Positions 35,026-46,100 of a stretch of 64,000 nucleotides of DNA are shown piece after piece. The notes under the pieces were generated by a model, which was given only the letters and a program-made list of their open reading frames with translations, was not told where the DNA came from and searched no databases. This DNA comes from Calothrix sp. PCC 7716. GTDB lineage: Bacteria; Cyanobacteriota; Cyanobacteriia; Cyanobacteriales; Nostocaceae. Numbering within the stretch: the stretch's first letter is position 1; the number at the start of each line of letters is the position of its first letter. The stretch lies in the NCBI RefSeq assembly GCF_019977735.1, contig NZ_AP025022.1, forward strand, positions 1-64,000, in the 5' to 3' direction. Position numbers and translations under genes: made by a program.

Positions 35026-35769
35026 ATGAATAAATATTTTACTAAAAATATACTAATAGTAGCTCTGTCTAGCTTGTTTCTTACTGACATTGCATTCGCT
35101 TATAAAGCACCCAGAAACCCATCTCGTCCCAAAACGACTACTTCCAACGCAACCAGAAATGATATATGTTTTAACGATACAAAGTCACATTTAACTTTGC
35201 TAGCTCCCGTTGGTCATATCGGACAAAGCGTATCTCAGCAACCGACATTTTCCTGGTTTTTACCAGATAGCAAACCTCGCAAAATGACGTTTAGCATTTT
35301 TGAATACGTTAACAACAAGAGGGGAAATAAAATTAAAAGCTTTGAGTTTGATAGTAAACCTGGAAGCTTAATGAAATTTTCCCCATCTCAACAAGACTTT
35401 ACCTTCCAAACAGGAAAAACTTATCTTTGGCAAATATCATACATATGTGACCGTAATAACCCTATCAATGATGTGTTTAGAGAAGCTGTAATCGAAATTA
35501 TCCCAAAATCTCCTATTTTAACCAGGCAAATTAGTCAAGCAACTACTCCTATGCAACGCGCGCAAGTTTATGCAGATGCAGGATTATGGTATGATGCTTT
35601 TGCTGAAGTCTATGAAAACCCTCAAGCTAAACAATTGCGAGCAAAACTGCTAGCGACTCTGAGTAAATTAGAGACAGAATCTGCTAATAACACCTCAGAA
35701 ATAAAGTTGAAAGACTCTTTAGAACTGCAAGCGTTAGAACTACAAAGAATATCTGTACAAAAACAGTAA
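35026..35769 (+). CDS. DUF928-family exported protein
   Basis: A 247-residue protein with a signal peptide (NILIVALSSLFLTDIAFA). The mature part has the DUF928 pattern: LTLLAPVGHIGQSVSQQPTF followed by SWFLPD, a beta-sandwich-like middle and a helical C-terminus (RAQVYADAGLWYDAFAEVYEN). DUF928 proteins are common next to CHASE2 kinases and CHAT-TPR proteins in cyanobacteria; their role is not known. It starts 15 nt after the previous gene and ends close to the convergent CHAT gene. Confidence 0.82.
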   Translation: MNKYFTKNILIVALSSLFLTDIAFAYKAPRNPSRPKTTTSNATRNDICFNDTKSHLTLLAPVGHIGQSVSQQPTFSWFLPDSKPRKMTFSIFEYVNNKRGNKIKSFEFDSKPGSLMKFSPSQQDFTFQTGKTYLWQISYICDRNNPINDVFREAVIEIIPKSPILTRQISQATTPMQRAQVYADAGLWYDAFAEVYENPQAKQLRAKLLATLSKLETESANNTSEIKLKDSLELQALELQRISVQKQ

Positions 35770-35799
35770 ATGTAAGGTGGGTGTTTCCCACCCTACTAT

Positions 35800-38481
35800 T
35801 TACATCCAGTTTCCAATTAAAATTAAAGGCGCCCAATATCCGGGATGATTATATTGACTGGCAGTTGTACCTTCTTGGAGAAAAGTTTTTTGTACAGCTT
35901 GTAATGCTTCAGCTTTAGAGATTTTTGGTTCAGATAGTAACTTTGTATAAAAATCTACTGAGAATATAGTCGCAACCTCATCATCCAAAGACCATAACGA
36001 TGCTATCGCAGTTTTGGCGCCTGCTTGTACTGCAATACCAGCTAACCCCAATGCAGAACGGTTATTTCCTACCGCAGTTTCGCAAGCAGTTAACGTTAAT
36101 ATCTCTAATGGTTCCCTGTTACGAGAAATTTGACGAATTAACTGGTCTAATTCATTAAACTTTAGTATCTGATTACTACCTTTATTGTCTTTACCCATAA
36201 CAATAAACGTATTTTGCGGTTCCGTGCCAAATTTCCCATGAGTAGCAATATGTAAAATAGAATACACTTCTTGACTAAGTGTACGTTTCAAATTTTCTTT
36301 CGTCAAATTATCATCCAACAACTTCCTGCCAGGAATTTTATTTATAACCTCGGTAATTTCTCGTTCTACACCATCAAGCTTTCTAAATTGTCTACCATTT
36401 ACTTCTGCTTGTTGACTTAAACCTAAAGCAAGTACACGTAAATTGTTTCTATTCAAACTATTTGAGTTAGTTAACCTCAAACTTGGGGTAGTGGCAATTG
36501 CATATTTTTCCACCAAAAACTGTTTACCATTGTGGAGTGCGGACATTGGTACACTGCGTAATATACCATCGTGGATAAATACTAACTTACTAATTCCAGC
36601 AGCATCCAACTCAGCTTGAAAAGGAGCAATCATCCAACTATAGATATTTTGGCTAATTTTTACATCATAATTCTCACTAACCCTTTGTAAACTTCTCCGG
36701 AAATTATTTACTTCTTCTGTCAAATCAGTGCGAGACTTTTCGTACCACTTATATTTATTCCTCTGTCCTGGTAAACTTAAAATTATTGCCGTTTTATCTT
36801 TTAAAATTACCGTACTAATAACAGCAGTTTTATCATCCTTGACTTCATTAATCTCAATTTTATCCCGAATAAACTCATTAATATTACAATCATTCCCAAA
36901 ATAGTTTTGCAACTCCGCTAATCTTAGAGAATCAATAGTATTCAAAGCACTACCAAAATTATTACCTTTACTACTCTTTACCGAAACCAAAGATTTACTC
37001 GATACCTGTAACGGAGTCTCTAAACTCAACCTCATTTCTACCAAATCACGATAAATTGGTTCAATCGTATCTCGAAAATCGAATTGAATATCTCGATTAG
37101 CTGTTAAAATATCTTGACGAATACTCTCTAAAGTATTCAAAGACTTATCATAAGCATCAATTGCTTGCAATATATTACCTTGTTTTCTAAAAATACGTCC
37201 AGCTTGCCATTCCCATAAATATAAACTATCGGCGCCATTCAAATCTTGTTCAGCTGCTAACCGTGCTTTACGAGTAAACTCCAGTGCTTGAAAATCTCCA
37301 CCGTAACACTCATAAAGATGTCCTAATTGTCCTTGTGCAAACGATTCAGCACGATAATCTTTTATTTTTTGAGCAATAGTAACAGCTTGGTTGAGTAAAT
37401 TTTCAGCTTGGGGTGATTTTTGCGAGCTATAGCACTCATATTTACCTCCCAGTTTTCCATCTGAACCCGTACTATGAAGGAACCGTGCTAAATTGACAGA
37501 CGCATAAACTCTAGTTTGATTTTCTGGCAATTTTTCTAACAAGTTAGTAGCTGCCTGTAAACTATTTGCGGCTTCAGTAACATTATTAATGCGATAATAA
37601 ATAGGGATAAGCGTTTGCAAAGCCTCTATTTCTCGTTGAAAATCTTTCTGACCCTTGGCAAATTCTCGACTTTTTTGTAAAGACACAATCGCAGCATTAT
37701 CTTCTGCGCGCGCTTGCTGTAAAAATCTTGCCTCTGCTTCTTCAGTATCAGCACCTTCTGAAGCTAATTCAGCACGACTGTAATTCAACAAAGCCAAACT
37801 ATTATGAGCATTGCCTAAACTATGATTAATAGCAGCAAAATAATTAGATTTATTTCGTCTTTCAGCTAAATTAGAACTTTGCTTGAGTATCTTAACCGCT
37901 TCTTCATAACTTCCTCGTAACCTATAAGTATCGCCCAAAATTCCTAAAGCTGTAATCTCTCCCTCTACGTCTTTACTATTGCGAGCAATTTGTACAGCAC
38001 TATCACCAGCACAACCTGTGATATCAATATTAGGACTGCACAAAAGCGTCAAAGCCTTTTGTGATTGCCCAATATTATTGTAAACTTGCGCTAGTTCAGC
38101 TTTTGACCGTCCCAACATTTTTACATTACCAACCTGGAGATAATAAGCAATTACCTTCTCCCAATTTTCTTTCGACTGCTGCATCCTCCCTATATATTGA
38201 TAAGTCCTCGCCAAATTTTCCCTCACAACCACCGCATCCTCTGGGTTTTTTATCTTCCCTTGCAAAGCTTTCTCCCAAAGTCCTACTGCTCCGATAAAAT
38301 CTCCGACTCGATAACGCTCTACACCCTCTTGCACCAACTGGTTAATTGTTTGAGCTACGACTTTCTCCGTTACCACAGAATTGTTAACGTTTGTCAGCCA
38401 TATACAGCACGTGAGACTGCATAGAAAGAGAATTCCAAACAGGCGCCGGATTTTGGGTTTACGATATGTACTTGGTATCAT
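35800..38481 (-). CDS. CHAT-domain protein with TPR repeats
   Basis: An 893-residue protein with an N-terminal signal or membrane segment (ILFLCSLTCCIWLTNV), about 10 TPR-like helical repeats (45-460, e.g. LARTYQYIGRMQQSKENWE) and a C-terminal CHAT domain (about 590-893). The caspase-like dyad is intact: His in LHIATHGKFG and Cys in LTLTACETAVG. Known CHAT proteases such as TPR-CHAT are activated by partner proteins and cleave specific substrates. The gene is convergent with the DUF928 gene. Whether it is active outside the cell or anchored in the membrane cannot be told. Confidence 0.88.
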   Translation of the reverse strand: MIPSTYRKPKIRRLFGILFLCSLTCCIWLTNVNNSVVTEKVVAQTINQLVQEGVERYRVGDFIGAVGLWEKALQGKIKNPEDAVVVRENLARTYQYIGRMQQSKENWEKVIAYYLQVGNVKMLGRSKAELAQVYNNIGQSQKALTLLCSPNIDITGCAGDSAVQIARNSKDVEGEITALGILGDTYRLRGSYEEAVKILKQSSNLAERRNKSNYFAAINHSLGNAHNSLALLNYSRAELASEGADTEEAEARFLQQARAEDNAAIVSLQKSREFAKGQKDFQREIEALQTLIPIYYRINNVTEAANSLQAATNLLEKLPENQTRVYASVNLARFLHSTGSDGKLGGKYECYSSQKSPQAENLLNQAVTIAQKIKDYRAESFAQGQLGHLYECYGGDFQALEFTRKARLAAEQDLNGADSLYLWEWQAGRIFRKQGNILQAIDAYDKSLNTLESIRQDILTANRDIQFDFRDTIEPIYRDLVEMRLSLETPLQVSSKSLVSVKSSKGNNFGSALNTIDSLRLAELQNYFGNDCNINEFIRDKIEINEVKDDKTAVISTVILKDKTAIILSLPGQRNKYKWYEKSRTDLTEEVNNFRRSLQRVSENYDVKISQNIYSWMIAPFQAELDAAGISKLVFIHDGILRSVPMSALHNGKQFLVEKYAIATTPSLRLTNSNSLNRNNLRVLALGLSQQAEVNGRQFRKLDGVEREITEVINKIPGRKLLDDNLTKENLKRTLSQEVYSILHIATHGKFGTEPQNTFIVMGKDNKGSNQILKFNELDQLIRQISRNREPLEILTLTACETAVGNNRSALGLAGIAVQAGAKTAIASLWSLDDEVATIFSVDFYTKLLSEPKISKAEALQAVQKTFLQEGTTASQYNHPGYWAPLILIGNWM

Positions 38482-38847
38482 ATATTTATAAAGTTAGTAT
38501 GAACTATTCTCATTCTTATTTAAAATAATTGTAAAAAAATATACTTAATTTTCCACCCTACGATTTACTTATATATCGCTTTTTCACAGTTTTAGCAAGT
38601 TTTTCCCCGTAGGATAGGCGTCTCGCCTGTCTGACTTCAGTAAATAAATACATGTAGTTTTATGCAAACTACTTATGTACAAGCGTGTATAGCAATTCAC
38701 ACAAGCATGTATTGAAACATCCTTTTTAATTTCCTATTCTATAAATAACAACGCAGACAAAGCATCAAGCTTCTCACAAATTGTGAAAAATTGATTGTGT
38801 TGTTACCAACCGAAGTAGAACAATTAATCAAGTAAGGAACAATCTTT
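38482..38847. other. Intergenic gap, divergent promoters
   Basis: A 366-bp gap between the CHAT gene (minus) and the GTPase cluster (plus). It contains AT-rich promoter-like sequence and no gene. AAGTAAGGAACAATCTTTATG at its end provides the ribosome-binding site of the next gene. Confidence 0.4.
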
Positions 38848-39378
38848 ATGGTTTTCAATGAACTAAAAACTGCAGTCACATCTGTGAAAAATACGATTAA
38901 TTCTTTAATCGATGAGGTGATTGATTTAAAGTCTCAAATTATAAATATATCTTTCGTTAATAAATCTGAAGGTCTAAGAATACTTAGCCGCTTGCAAAAT
39001 ATGGTCAAACAAATCTCAACATGTCAAAGTAAAGCTGAAGTCGTGACACAAAGAATTAACGCAATGCAAAATAGAATTCAATTTATTTCAAGTAATGAGG
39101 CAAACGAATTAGAAGCAGACAAAGTTTTAATTACACAGGATTTTAGAACATTACTGAACAATTATGACACAACTTATTCAGAATTAGTACGAAAAAATCT
39201 TTGGGCTAATTTACAAGATACTTGGCAGCAATTCAAAAATGGTGTTAACGATGTAGCTGGAAAAGTTATATATTGGTCGTTTACGAACATAGCTCGACCT
39301 CTGCTTAATGGTAAGAGAAGTTCGATAAATGATAAACTTTTACCATCTTCTAATCCTTGGTGGAAAAGCATTTTTTAG
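38848..39378 (+). CDS. Helical protein, first gene of the dynamin cluster
   Basis: A 176-residue, largely alpha-helical protein (LKTAVTSVKNTINSLIDEVI, LSRLQNMVKQISTCQSKAEV) with a coiled-coil middle. The C-terminal part has an amphipathic stretch (LWANLQDTWQQFKNGVNDVA) that may touch membranes. No known family. It opens a four-gene unit ending in a dynamin-like GTPase, so it is a candidate partner or adaptor. Confidence 0.6.
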   Translation: MVFNELKTAVTSVKNTINSLIDEVIDLKSQIINISFVNKSEGLRILSRLQNMVKQISTCQSKAEVVTQRINAMQNRIQFISSNEANELEADKVLITQDFRTLLNNYDTTYSELVRKNLWANLQDTWQQFKNGVNDVAGKVIYWSFTNIARPLLNGKRSSINDKLLPSSNPWWKSIF

Positions 39379-39418
39379 ATTAATACTTTGTGTTGTTATA
39401 ACAAGTAACTCAAAAATC

Positions 39419-39853
39419 ATGGAACAAATTAAAGCTTACGATAAGTTGATAGGTGATATCCAAAAAGACCTCAATCAACTAGAAATTGAGATTAATGCTA
39501 TACCAGAAATCAATCCGCTAAATCTACTGCTAAATCTTTTGCAGCAAAACATATTCAAATCCTCTCAAATTCCAGAGCTTTATTCTCGACTAGATAGGCT
39601 TAAAGCTAAAACACAAAATGGACTTGAATATTACGAAATTGCAGCAATGAAGCCAAGCATTAAAACAGAATCTGAAGCAAAAAGTAATAACGAACAGGAG
39701 AACGATAAAACTGATAACAGCATAAAAGCAAGTCAAAATCAAGAAGTTAACGGCAATAATTATTTTTCACAGCTAATTGATTTGTTAGCAGAAGTTAACC
39801 TTCTCGAAAAGCGTTTACGCCAAAAAGATACTCAAAAATTATCTTTTAGATAG
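39419..39853 (+). CDS. Coiled-coil protein of the dynamin cluster
   Basis: Beginning at the ATG at 39419 (MEQIKAYDKLIGDIQKDLNQ), the 144-residue protein is helical with heptad-like leucines, a polar low-complexity centre (SEAKSNNEQENDKTDN) and a C-terminal helix (LLAEVNLLEKRLRQKD). A longer frame from 39329 overlaps the previous gene and looks unlike protein. Unknown family; the position suggests a partner of the GTPase. Confidence 0.58.
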   Translation: MEQIKAYDKLIGDIQKDLNQLEIEINAIPEINPLNLLLNLLQQNIFKSSQIPELYSRLDRLKAKTQNGLEYYEIAAMKPSIKTESEAKSNNEQENDKTDNSIKASQNQEVNGNNYFSQLIDLLAEVNLLEKRLRQKDTQKLSFR

Positions 39854-39951
39854 AGTCAACACGCTTCTAATTATAATTTAAAACTCATCAGGGATGATTT
39901 ACCAATTCAATATCAACAACCAATTATTACTTCAATTGTGGAGATAAAATT

Positions 39952-40407
39952 ATGTCTTGGTCACAAAATATTCACATGATGGATGAAAAAGCCGATGAAA
40001 TTATTGCAGGATGGACTTTTGGTGCCTTAGCAGCTAACTTATTACCTCCTCCCTTAGATACAATTGCAGTTGGAGCAGTTTTTGCTAGACTAGGCGCCGC
40101 AATAGGAGAAGTGTACGGTGTCACCTTAAATTGGGATACGCTGATCGACATGAGTAAAGCAATTGCATCTGGAGTTGGAAGCGTAGCTACTGCATCTTAT
40201 ATCGGAACTGGTTTACTGAAATATGTTCCTGGTTTAAATGTCTGGGTTGCATTGTTAGTTCAGCCACCAATGGTAGCAGCAGTTGCTTATGCAGCAGGCA
40301 ATTCTTTCAAAGATTACTATAGATTACAGATTACTGAAGGATGCGATTTAACTATCGAGCAACTTCAAGAAATGGCAAAGTCCCACTTTAGACATAAAAT
40401 AGGCTAA
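39952..40407 (+). CDS. DUF697/YcjF-like membrane protein
   Basis: The 151-residue protein has two to three hydrophobic segments rich in small residues (AGWTFGALAANLLPPPLDTI, ASGVGSVATASYIGTGLLKY, WVALLVQPPMVAAVAYAAG) arranged as in DUF697 domains that accompany membrane GTPases. The PPPLDTI and KYVPGLNVW landmarks fit that family. It precedes the dynamin-like gene and may anchor it to the membrane. GGAGATAAAATT gives the ribosome-binding site. Confidence 0.68.
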   Translation: MSWSQNIHMMDEKADEIIAGWTFGALAANLLPPPLDTIAVGAVFARLGAAIGEVYGVTLNWDTLIDMSKAIASGVGSVATASYIGTGLLKYVPGLNVWVALLVQPPMVAAVAYAAGNSFKDYYRLQITEGCDLTIEQLQEMAKSHFRHKIG

Positions 40408-40490
40408 TACGGGAGCAAAGCATTATATAGACAAAACTCAAACAAACGGTAAATCTAATTATGTTTATGCTTGTAATTAGATACTCACAC

Positions 40491-40523
40491 AAAAGGCATC
40501 TTTTAAATAATTTGATGCCTTTT
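40491..40523 (+). terminator. Hairpin AAAAGGCATC/GATGCCTTTT
   Basis: AAAAGGCATC (40491-40500) pairs with GATGCCTTTT (40514-40523) and ends in a short T-run. It lies between the DUF697-like gene and the dynamin-like gene, so it may attenuate expression of the latter. Confidence 0.55.
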
Positions 40524-40569
40524 ATGAAATAATTTGGTGAAAAAAACTAGTAATAATAAAGCCTCAATT

Positions 40570-42978
40570 ATGGACAACACTGAATCAAATGAAAGTAATT
40601 TGCACCACGACGAAACAATAAATATCGATAAAGTTATCAACCATGTTGATGATAAAAAAATTAGTCGCAACATTAGTCAAATTATTCAAAGGCGCCAGCA
40701 TTTAGCAAACAGAGTTCAACCAGTTTATCAAAACTTACGAGCATTACTAACAGAAATTCAACATCTTAACCAACATCGTCAAGAAATCAAAACGACACTA
40801 GATAATTTTGAAGCTAAAGAAAGCTTAGACGAAATTAACTTATTATCAATCGAAAAAAGTATTTGTCAAGAAATATTTCACTTAGAACAACTTCAACAGC
40901 GTTTCTCTCGTTCTACCCTTAATATTGGTGTTGTTGGTTGGACAGGACAAGGTAAAAGCACTTTCTTGAAAAGTTTCAGTGGGTTAACAGATAATGAAAT
41001 ACCAGCACTTCCAGGAGGAGCATGTACCGCAGTCCGCAGTACAATCCAGCATTCTGATGGCGATACTCATGCAATTGTTACTTTTCACTCAGAAACTTCT
41101 TTTCTCCAAGAAGTTATCGCACCCTATTACGAAAAATTAAGTTTAGGAAATCCCCCTGCTAATTTAGATGAGTTTGCAAACTTACCATTTCCTAACCTTC
41201 CTAACGATGAGACAACCACTAAGCAAACCATGTACAACCATCTTCGCAATGATTATTATTTACCTTTAAATAATTATCGTAATCTCTTGCAAGCTGGTAA
41301 ACCACGGCAAGTCAAAATTTCTAAAGATGCAATTAAAAATTATGTAATCCAGCAACGGAATGAAAAAAATCTTCTTACCACTTTCAATCACTTAGCAGTT
41401 CGTGAAGTCAAAATTTTATGTAGATTTGTGAAAACAGAAGTAAGTCTTTTAGGATTGGTCGATGTTCCTGGTTTAGGGGATACTCGGTTAGGAGACGAAG
41501 ACTTAATGCTCGAAACTTTGGGAAGAGAAGTAGATATTGTCATGTTTTTACGAAGACCAGACTCAGTACGTTATTTCTGGGAAAAGCGGGATAATGACCT
41601 TTATGATATTGTAAGCAAAGCATTACCTAATTTTTCTAATCGTGCTTTTCTAGTTCTCAATCATAAAACCACTTCTAGCAACTTCAAAGCTTGTCAGTCG
41701 CTAAGAAAGAATCTTGGAGAAATGAAATTTGTTATGAGCGAAATTGCTGACTGCAACAACCCCGATGAAGCTCACCGAATTTTGGAATTAATTTTACAGT
41801 ATTTAGATAAGCATATTGAGGAGTTAGAACTGCGGTATGCAAAGTCATGCCAAGACAGCTTAATTCGTTTATATTACACCATTGAATCTGATTTGGGTAA
41901 AGCGCAAAATGCAATGAAGCAGTTTACCCAAGAGAATAAACTGTTTCGGCGCCTATTTGATGACTTCAAGCGAAACTTATCTAATGGTTTGAGAGATTTA
42001 GTAGAAGAATTAGCACAAGAGCAAAATCTACCCGACCCTGACTTTGAAGCAGTAGTCACAAAAGCATTAGAAGCTTGTGAAAATGAAACAGTAATTCCTT
42101 CAGAAGAAGAAATTCGTAATCGCGCTCGTAGTTTAGGTTTACATAATTCCTATAAAGCTACTTACTGTGTTTTAATTGCAGAACTTCGCGCTCACCTATC
42201 AAAAAACTTTCTTAGTCTTGATAATGGTTTACAACAAGCTGCCAATCAATTAAAAGTAAGAATAGCAAAAGTATTAATTGAGCAAAGTGGTTTAAGTAAT
42301 TTAACTGATGCAACAGGCGCCGCTTTTCTAGAACGTGTCACCGAAATGCTTGTAGAACAAGGAAAATATTCAGAATTAGAATTAGGTTTTCGGACACTAG
42401 TTGAATTTAACATCTCTTACGGAGCATTGATACTGCAATCAATTCGTCAAAACTTAATGAGTGTTCTTCAACCAGATGAAATTATAAAAAATCATGAGTT
42501 GACTGAAGCTACTGCCCAAACACCCAAATTATTGGCTAAAGCTGCTATTGTTGCCGGAGTTTCTTCTGCTATAAATATTAATCCTCAAATGGCAGGAGAA
42601 GTAATCAACGTAACAGATAAATTTGCAAATGCAGTGTTAGATTCTGCCTTTGATTTTAATCCCGAAACAGTTCGTGCTAATCTACAACAACTGCACCAAC
42701 AAGCTCTTAGTAAATGTCAGGAAACTTTAAAGGGCTGGGTCAAAGCACCAAGTAAAATTAGATACTATATGGCTACTGAATTTGTAGATCGGGTTCTTGA
42801 TGCAGAAGAAATGGAAGCAGAGTGGGATGAGTTTTTGCGCGAACCAGAAATTCGCTCTAAAGTCTGGGTAGAATTTAGTCGTATTGAAAAAATGAAACAA
42901 GTACACCAGAGTTGGCAAGATGCATTACGCAAAGTTTTATCTATGAGTCAGCGCAAGCAGTTTGAGTTCTTGCGTTAA
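40570..42978 (+). CDS. Bacterial dynamin-like GTPase
   Basis: An 803-residue large GTPase. After a helical N-terminus the G domain shows G1 GWTGQGKST (about residue 120), G3 DVPGLGD (about 298) and a G4-like NHKT (about 364). The rest is long and helical (about 410-800), as in dynamin-like proteins that bend or tether membranes. The G4 is not the standard NKxD. The ATG at 40570 is preferred; GTG at 40537 or TTG at 40534 would add low-complexity residues directly after the hairpin. Bacterial dynamins act in membrane repair, cytokinesis or phage resistance. The cluster includes a DUF697-like membrane partner and two coiled-coil proteins. Confidence 0.8.
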   Translation: MDNTESNESNLHHDETINIDKVINHVDDKKISRNISQIIQRRQHLANRVQPVYQNLRALLTEIQHLNQHRQEIKTTLDNFEAKESLDEINLLSIEKSICQEIFHLEQLQQRFSRSTLNIGVVGWTGQGKSTFLKSFSGLTDNEIPALPGGACTAVRSTIQHSDGDTHAIVTFHSETSFLQEVIAPYYEKLSLGNPPANLDEFANLPFPNLPNDETTTKQTMYNHLRNDYYLPLNNYRNLLQAGKPRQVKISKDAIKNYVIQQRNEKNLLTTFNHLAVREVKILCRFVKTEVSLLGLVDVPGLGDTRLGDEDLMLETLGREVDIVMFLRRPDSVRYFWEKRDNDLYDIVSKALPNFSNRAFLVLNHKTTSSNFKACQSLRKNLGEMKFVMSEIADCNNPDEAHRILELILQYLDKHIEELELRYAKSCQDSLIRLYYTIESDLGKAQNAMKQFTQENKLFRRLFDDFKRNLSNGLRDLVEELAQEQNLPDPDFEAVVTKALEACENETVIPSEEEIRNRARSLGLHNSYKATYCVLIAELRAHLSKNFLSLDNGLQQAANQLKVRIAKVLIEQSGLSNLTDATGAAFLERVTEMLVEQGKYSELELGFRTLVEFNISYGALILQSIRQNLMSVLQPDEIIKNHELTEATAQTPKLLAKAAIVAGVSSAININPQMAGEVINVTDKFANAVLDSAFDFNPETVRANLQQLHQQALSKCQETLKGWVKAPSKIRYYMATEFVDRVLDAEEMEAEWDEFLREPEIRSKVWVEFSRIEKMKQVHQSWQDALRKVLSMSQRKQFEFLR

Positions 42979-43190
42979 CTTTACTCTTCCATACTCACCA
43001 GCGTATTATCACTGAATGACTTGAAGAAAAATTACAACTGCGCTATAAGTGGTAGTAATTATCACTATCAATACCACAAACAACAGAACTGCATCTCCCT
43101 ACCCCCTTACCAAAACAACCTATAAACCCTCTTTCCCCCTTCCACGTGAGGGTTAGGGGGAATCTATATAGCTTATCACCATGAGTTCAA

Positions 43191-46100
43191 ATGACAGGAG
43201 AAATAGTACGAGTGAAAAGTCTTTATAAATTAGGATTTATTATTACAGCTTCATTTCAAGCATTTTTAATCAACCCATGTTTTGCTCAAAGTAGTAACAT
43301 AGTTCCCGATAACTCCCTTGGCGCCGAATCTTCCCAAGTTCTTAGAAATGTTTTTGGCTTGCCCATAGAAGTAATTACAGGTGGCGCGCCACGAGGAATT
43401 AACTTATTCCACAGTTTTCGAGAATTTAACGTTAGTGAAGGGCGGAGCGCCTTTTTTTTTAGTCCAAGTACACAAATACAAAACATTTTAGCGCGCGTTA
43501 CAGGAAATAACCGTTCAGACATATTAGGAACTTTGGGTGTTTTTAGTAGTACCCAAACAAATTTATTTTTAATTAATCCTTCGGGGTTTGTATTTGGCGA
43601 AAATGCAGCTTTAAATGTCAACGGTTCATTCGTAGCAACAACTGCGAACGGAGTTAGCTTAGGAGAAACAGGATTGTTTAGTGCAAATGAACCAGCAAGA
43701 AGTAATTTACTTTCAGTTAATCCATCTGCGCTTTTTTATAACGCTGTCAACAACCAAGCGCAAATAAGAGTCAACCGTTCTCTTAGCGGTTTACAAGTGC
43801 CAAATGGTAAAAGTTTATCATTAGTTGGTGGTGACATTAGCATTGATGGTGGCAGATTAAATGCTCCTGGTGGACGAGTTGAACTAGGAGGTTTAGCAGG
43901 GGTCGGAACTGTAGGAATAGCAATAAATAATGGTAATGTCAGCCTTAATTTTGCTTCCAACACTCCACTATCAAACGTTGAACTTAAAAACGATGCGCGA
44001 GTCAACACACGCGGTACAGGAGGAGGAGATATTTTTGTTCGTGCAAATAATTTTACTGCCACAAGTGGAGGGCGCCTAGCTTCAGGTACAGAAGGAGCAG
44101 GTAATGGAGGAAATATTACCGTTAATGCAAACAACGTTAATTTTTCTGGTGAAGGAATAATTTTTGGCAGTGGTATTTACAATGTTGTAGCACCCGGTAG
44201 TTTGGGAAATGCTGGTAATATCTTTATTAATAGTCGTGCTTTTAGTGCTACTAATGGCGGTACTATCAGAGCTAATACTGGTGGTATTGGTAATGGTGGT
44301 AATGTCGAAATTATTTCCACAGATTCATTCAAATTAATCGATGGAAATATTGACACTAGAAGCGTTGATGTTTCTACAGGAAACGCTGGTAATATTTCAA
44401 TTACAACAGGCGCCTACATAGCATCAGGTAGTAATGCCTATCTCAATTCTGGAACACTCCTAACTGGTCAAAACGCTGGTAATATTATACTAAATGCAGA
44501 TTCTATAATTTTAGAAAATGGTAGTGAAATTAATTCATCGAATATCTTTGGTTTTGGTAATGCAGGAAAAATAGACATTAATGCAAAAAAAGATATTAAC
44601 CTCTCAGGCGATAGTTCTATTCTAGCCCAATCTGCTGGTCAAGGTTCGGGTGGCGCCGTTACAATTAAAACCAACGGTTCAATTTCTTTTATAAATAGTG
44701 ACATCTTTACTAATGTATCGTTAGGTTCTAATGGTCAAGCAGGTGACATTAATATCCAAGCTAGCTCACTTTCTATGTCTGATAACTCTGATTTTCTAGC
44801 ATCAGCATTTCAAGAAGGTAATGCTGGAAATATAGCAATACAAACCACAGATTTTATAAATTTGAATAACAACAGTCAAATAGCAGCGAATAACAGCACG
44901 AAAGCAGGAGGAAATATCTCACTCTTAACCAGACAGCTAAAACTGAATAATTCAAGTATATCAGGCGCCGCATTGGGAAGTGGAGCAGCAGGTAGTTTAA
45001 TTATTAAAGCAACTGACGAAGTAGAAGTCAGCGGTTTGAGTAAATTGACAATGGATACAATAGGAAATGGAAATGCAGGGAATTTGAGAATTGATACCAA
45101 AAAGCTAACTATTCAAGATGGTTCAAGGGTGTCATCTTCTGCACTAGGAGATAATGGAGCCGGCGGAAATATAGAAATTAATGCTTCAGATGATGTTGAA
45201 ATTACTGGTACAACACCAGATGGTTTAACGAGCAGTAGTATTGGAACTGATACAGCAGGAGCAGGCGCCGCTGGCAATGTTAAGATTAACACAAGTAGAT
45301 TAATTGTTCGTGATGGCTCTACAGTTTCATCTTTTGCTGTACCAGGTAGTAGTGGTAAAGGTGGGAATATAGAAATAAACGCTTCTGAGTCAGTAGAAGT
45401 TAGCGGTATGCGTCCTAGGTCATCAAGTTCTAGTAGGATAGATACCGAAAGTAGTGGAACAGGAAATGCGGGAAATATCAAAATTTCTACAGGTAAATTA
45501 ATGCTTTTAGATGCAGGTCAAATATCTGCTTCGACATTCGCATCAGGTTTAGGCGGAAAAGTGGATATAAATGCGAGTAACTCTATTCAGATTGATGGAC
45601 AACGCCTGAACGGATTTTCTGCAAGTGGAATATTTTCTAAAAGTCAGCCTGCTTTGACAGAAGCACTAGGTAAGGGAGGAGACATTGAAATTAAAACTCC
45701 TTCTTTAAATATCAGCAATGGAGGTCAAATTAATGCCACAGCTTTGGGTACTGGAGATGCTGGCAGCATTCGCATTAATGTTGATAATTTTTTAAACATG
45801 AGAACAGGAGATATTGCCACCAGTTCCGCCCGTTCTTCTGGAGGTAATATTCAAATTCAAGCCGGAAATATTCGCTTATTCGATGATAGTGATATTACGA
45901 CCTTTGTTAATAGCGGCGCCGGTGGTGGTGGAGATATTAACCTAACAGCTAATACTATTATTGCCCTTGGCGACAGCGATATCCTTTCTTTTGCACGTGA
46001 TGGCAAAGGTGGAAACATTAATTTCAACACCACAGGCTTTTTCAACGCACCCCTATATCGTCCTGGTTCAGCACTTACAACTATCGCAACTCGTAATCAA

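Noticed and set aside
43736-45481. Proline-rich minus-strand frames opposite exoprotein 1
   Set aside because: They arise from the reverse complement of glycine/asparagine repeat codons, so they are shadows.
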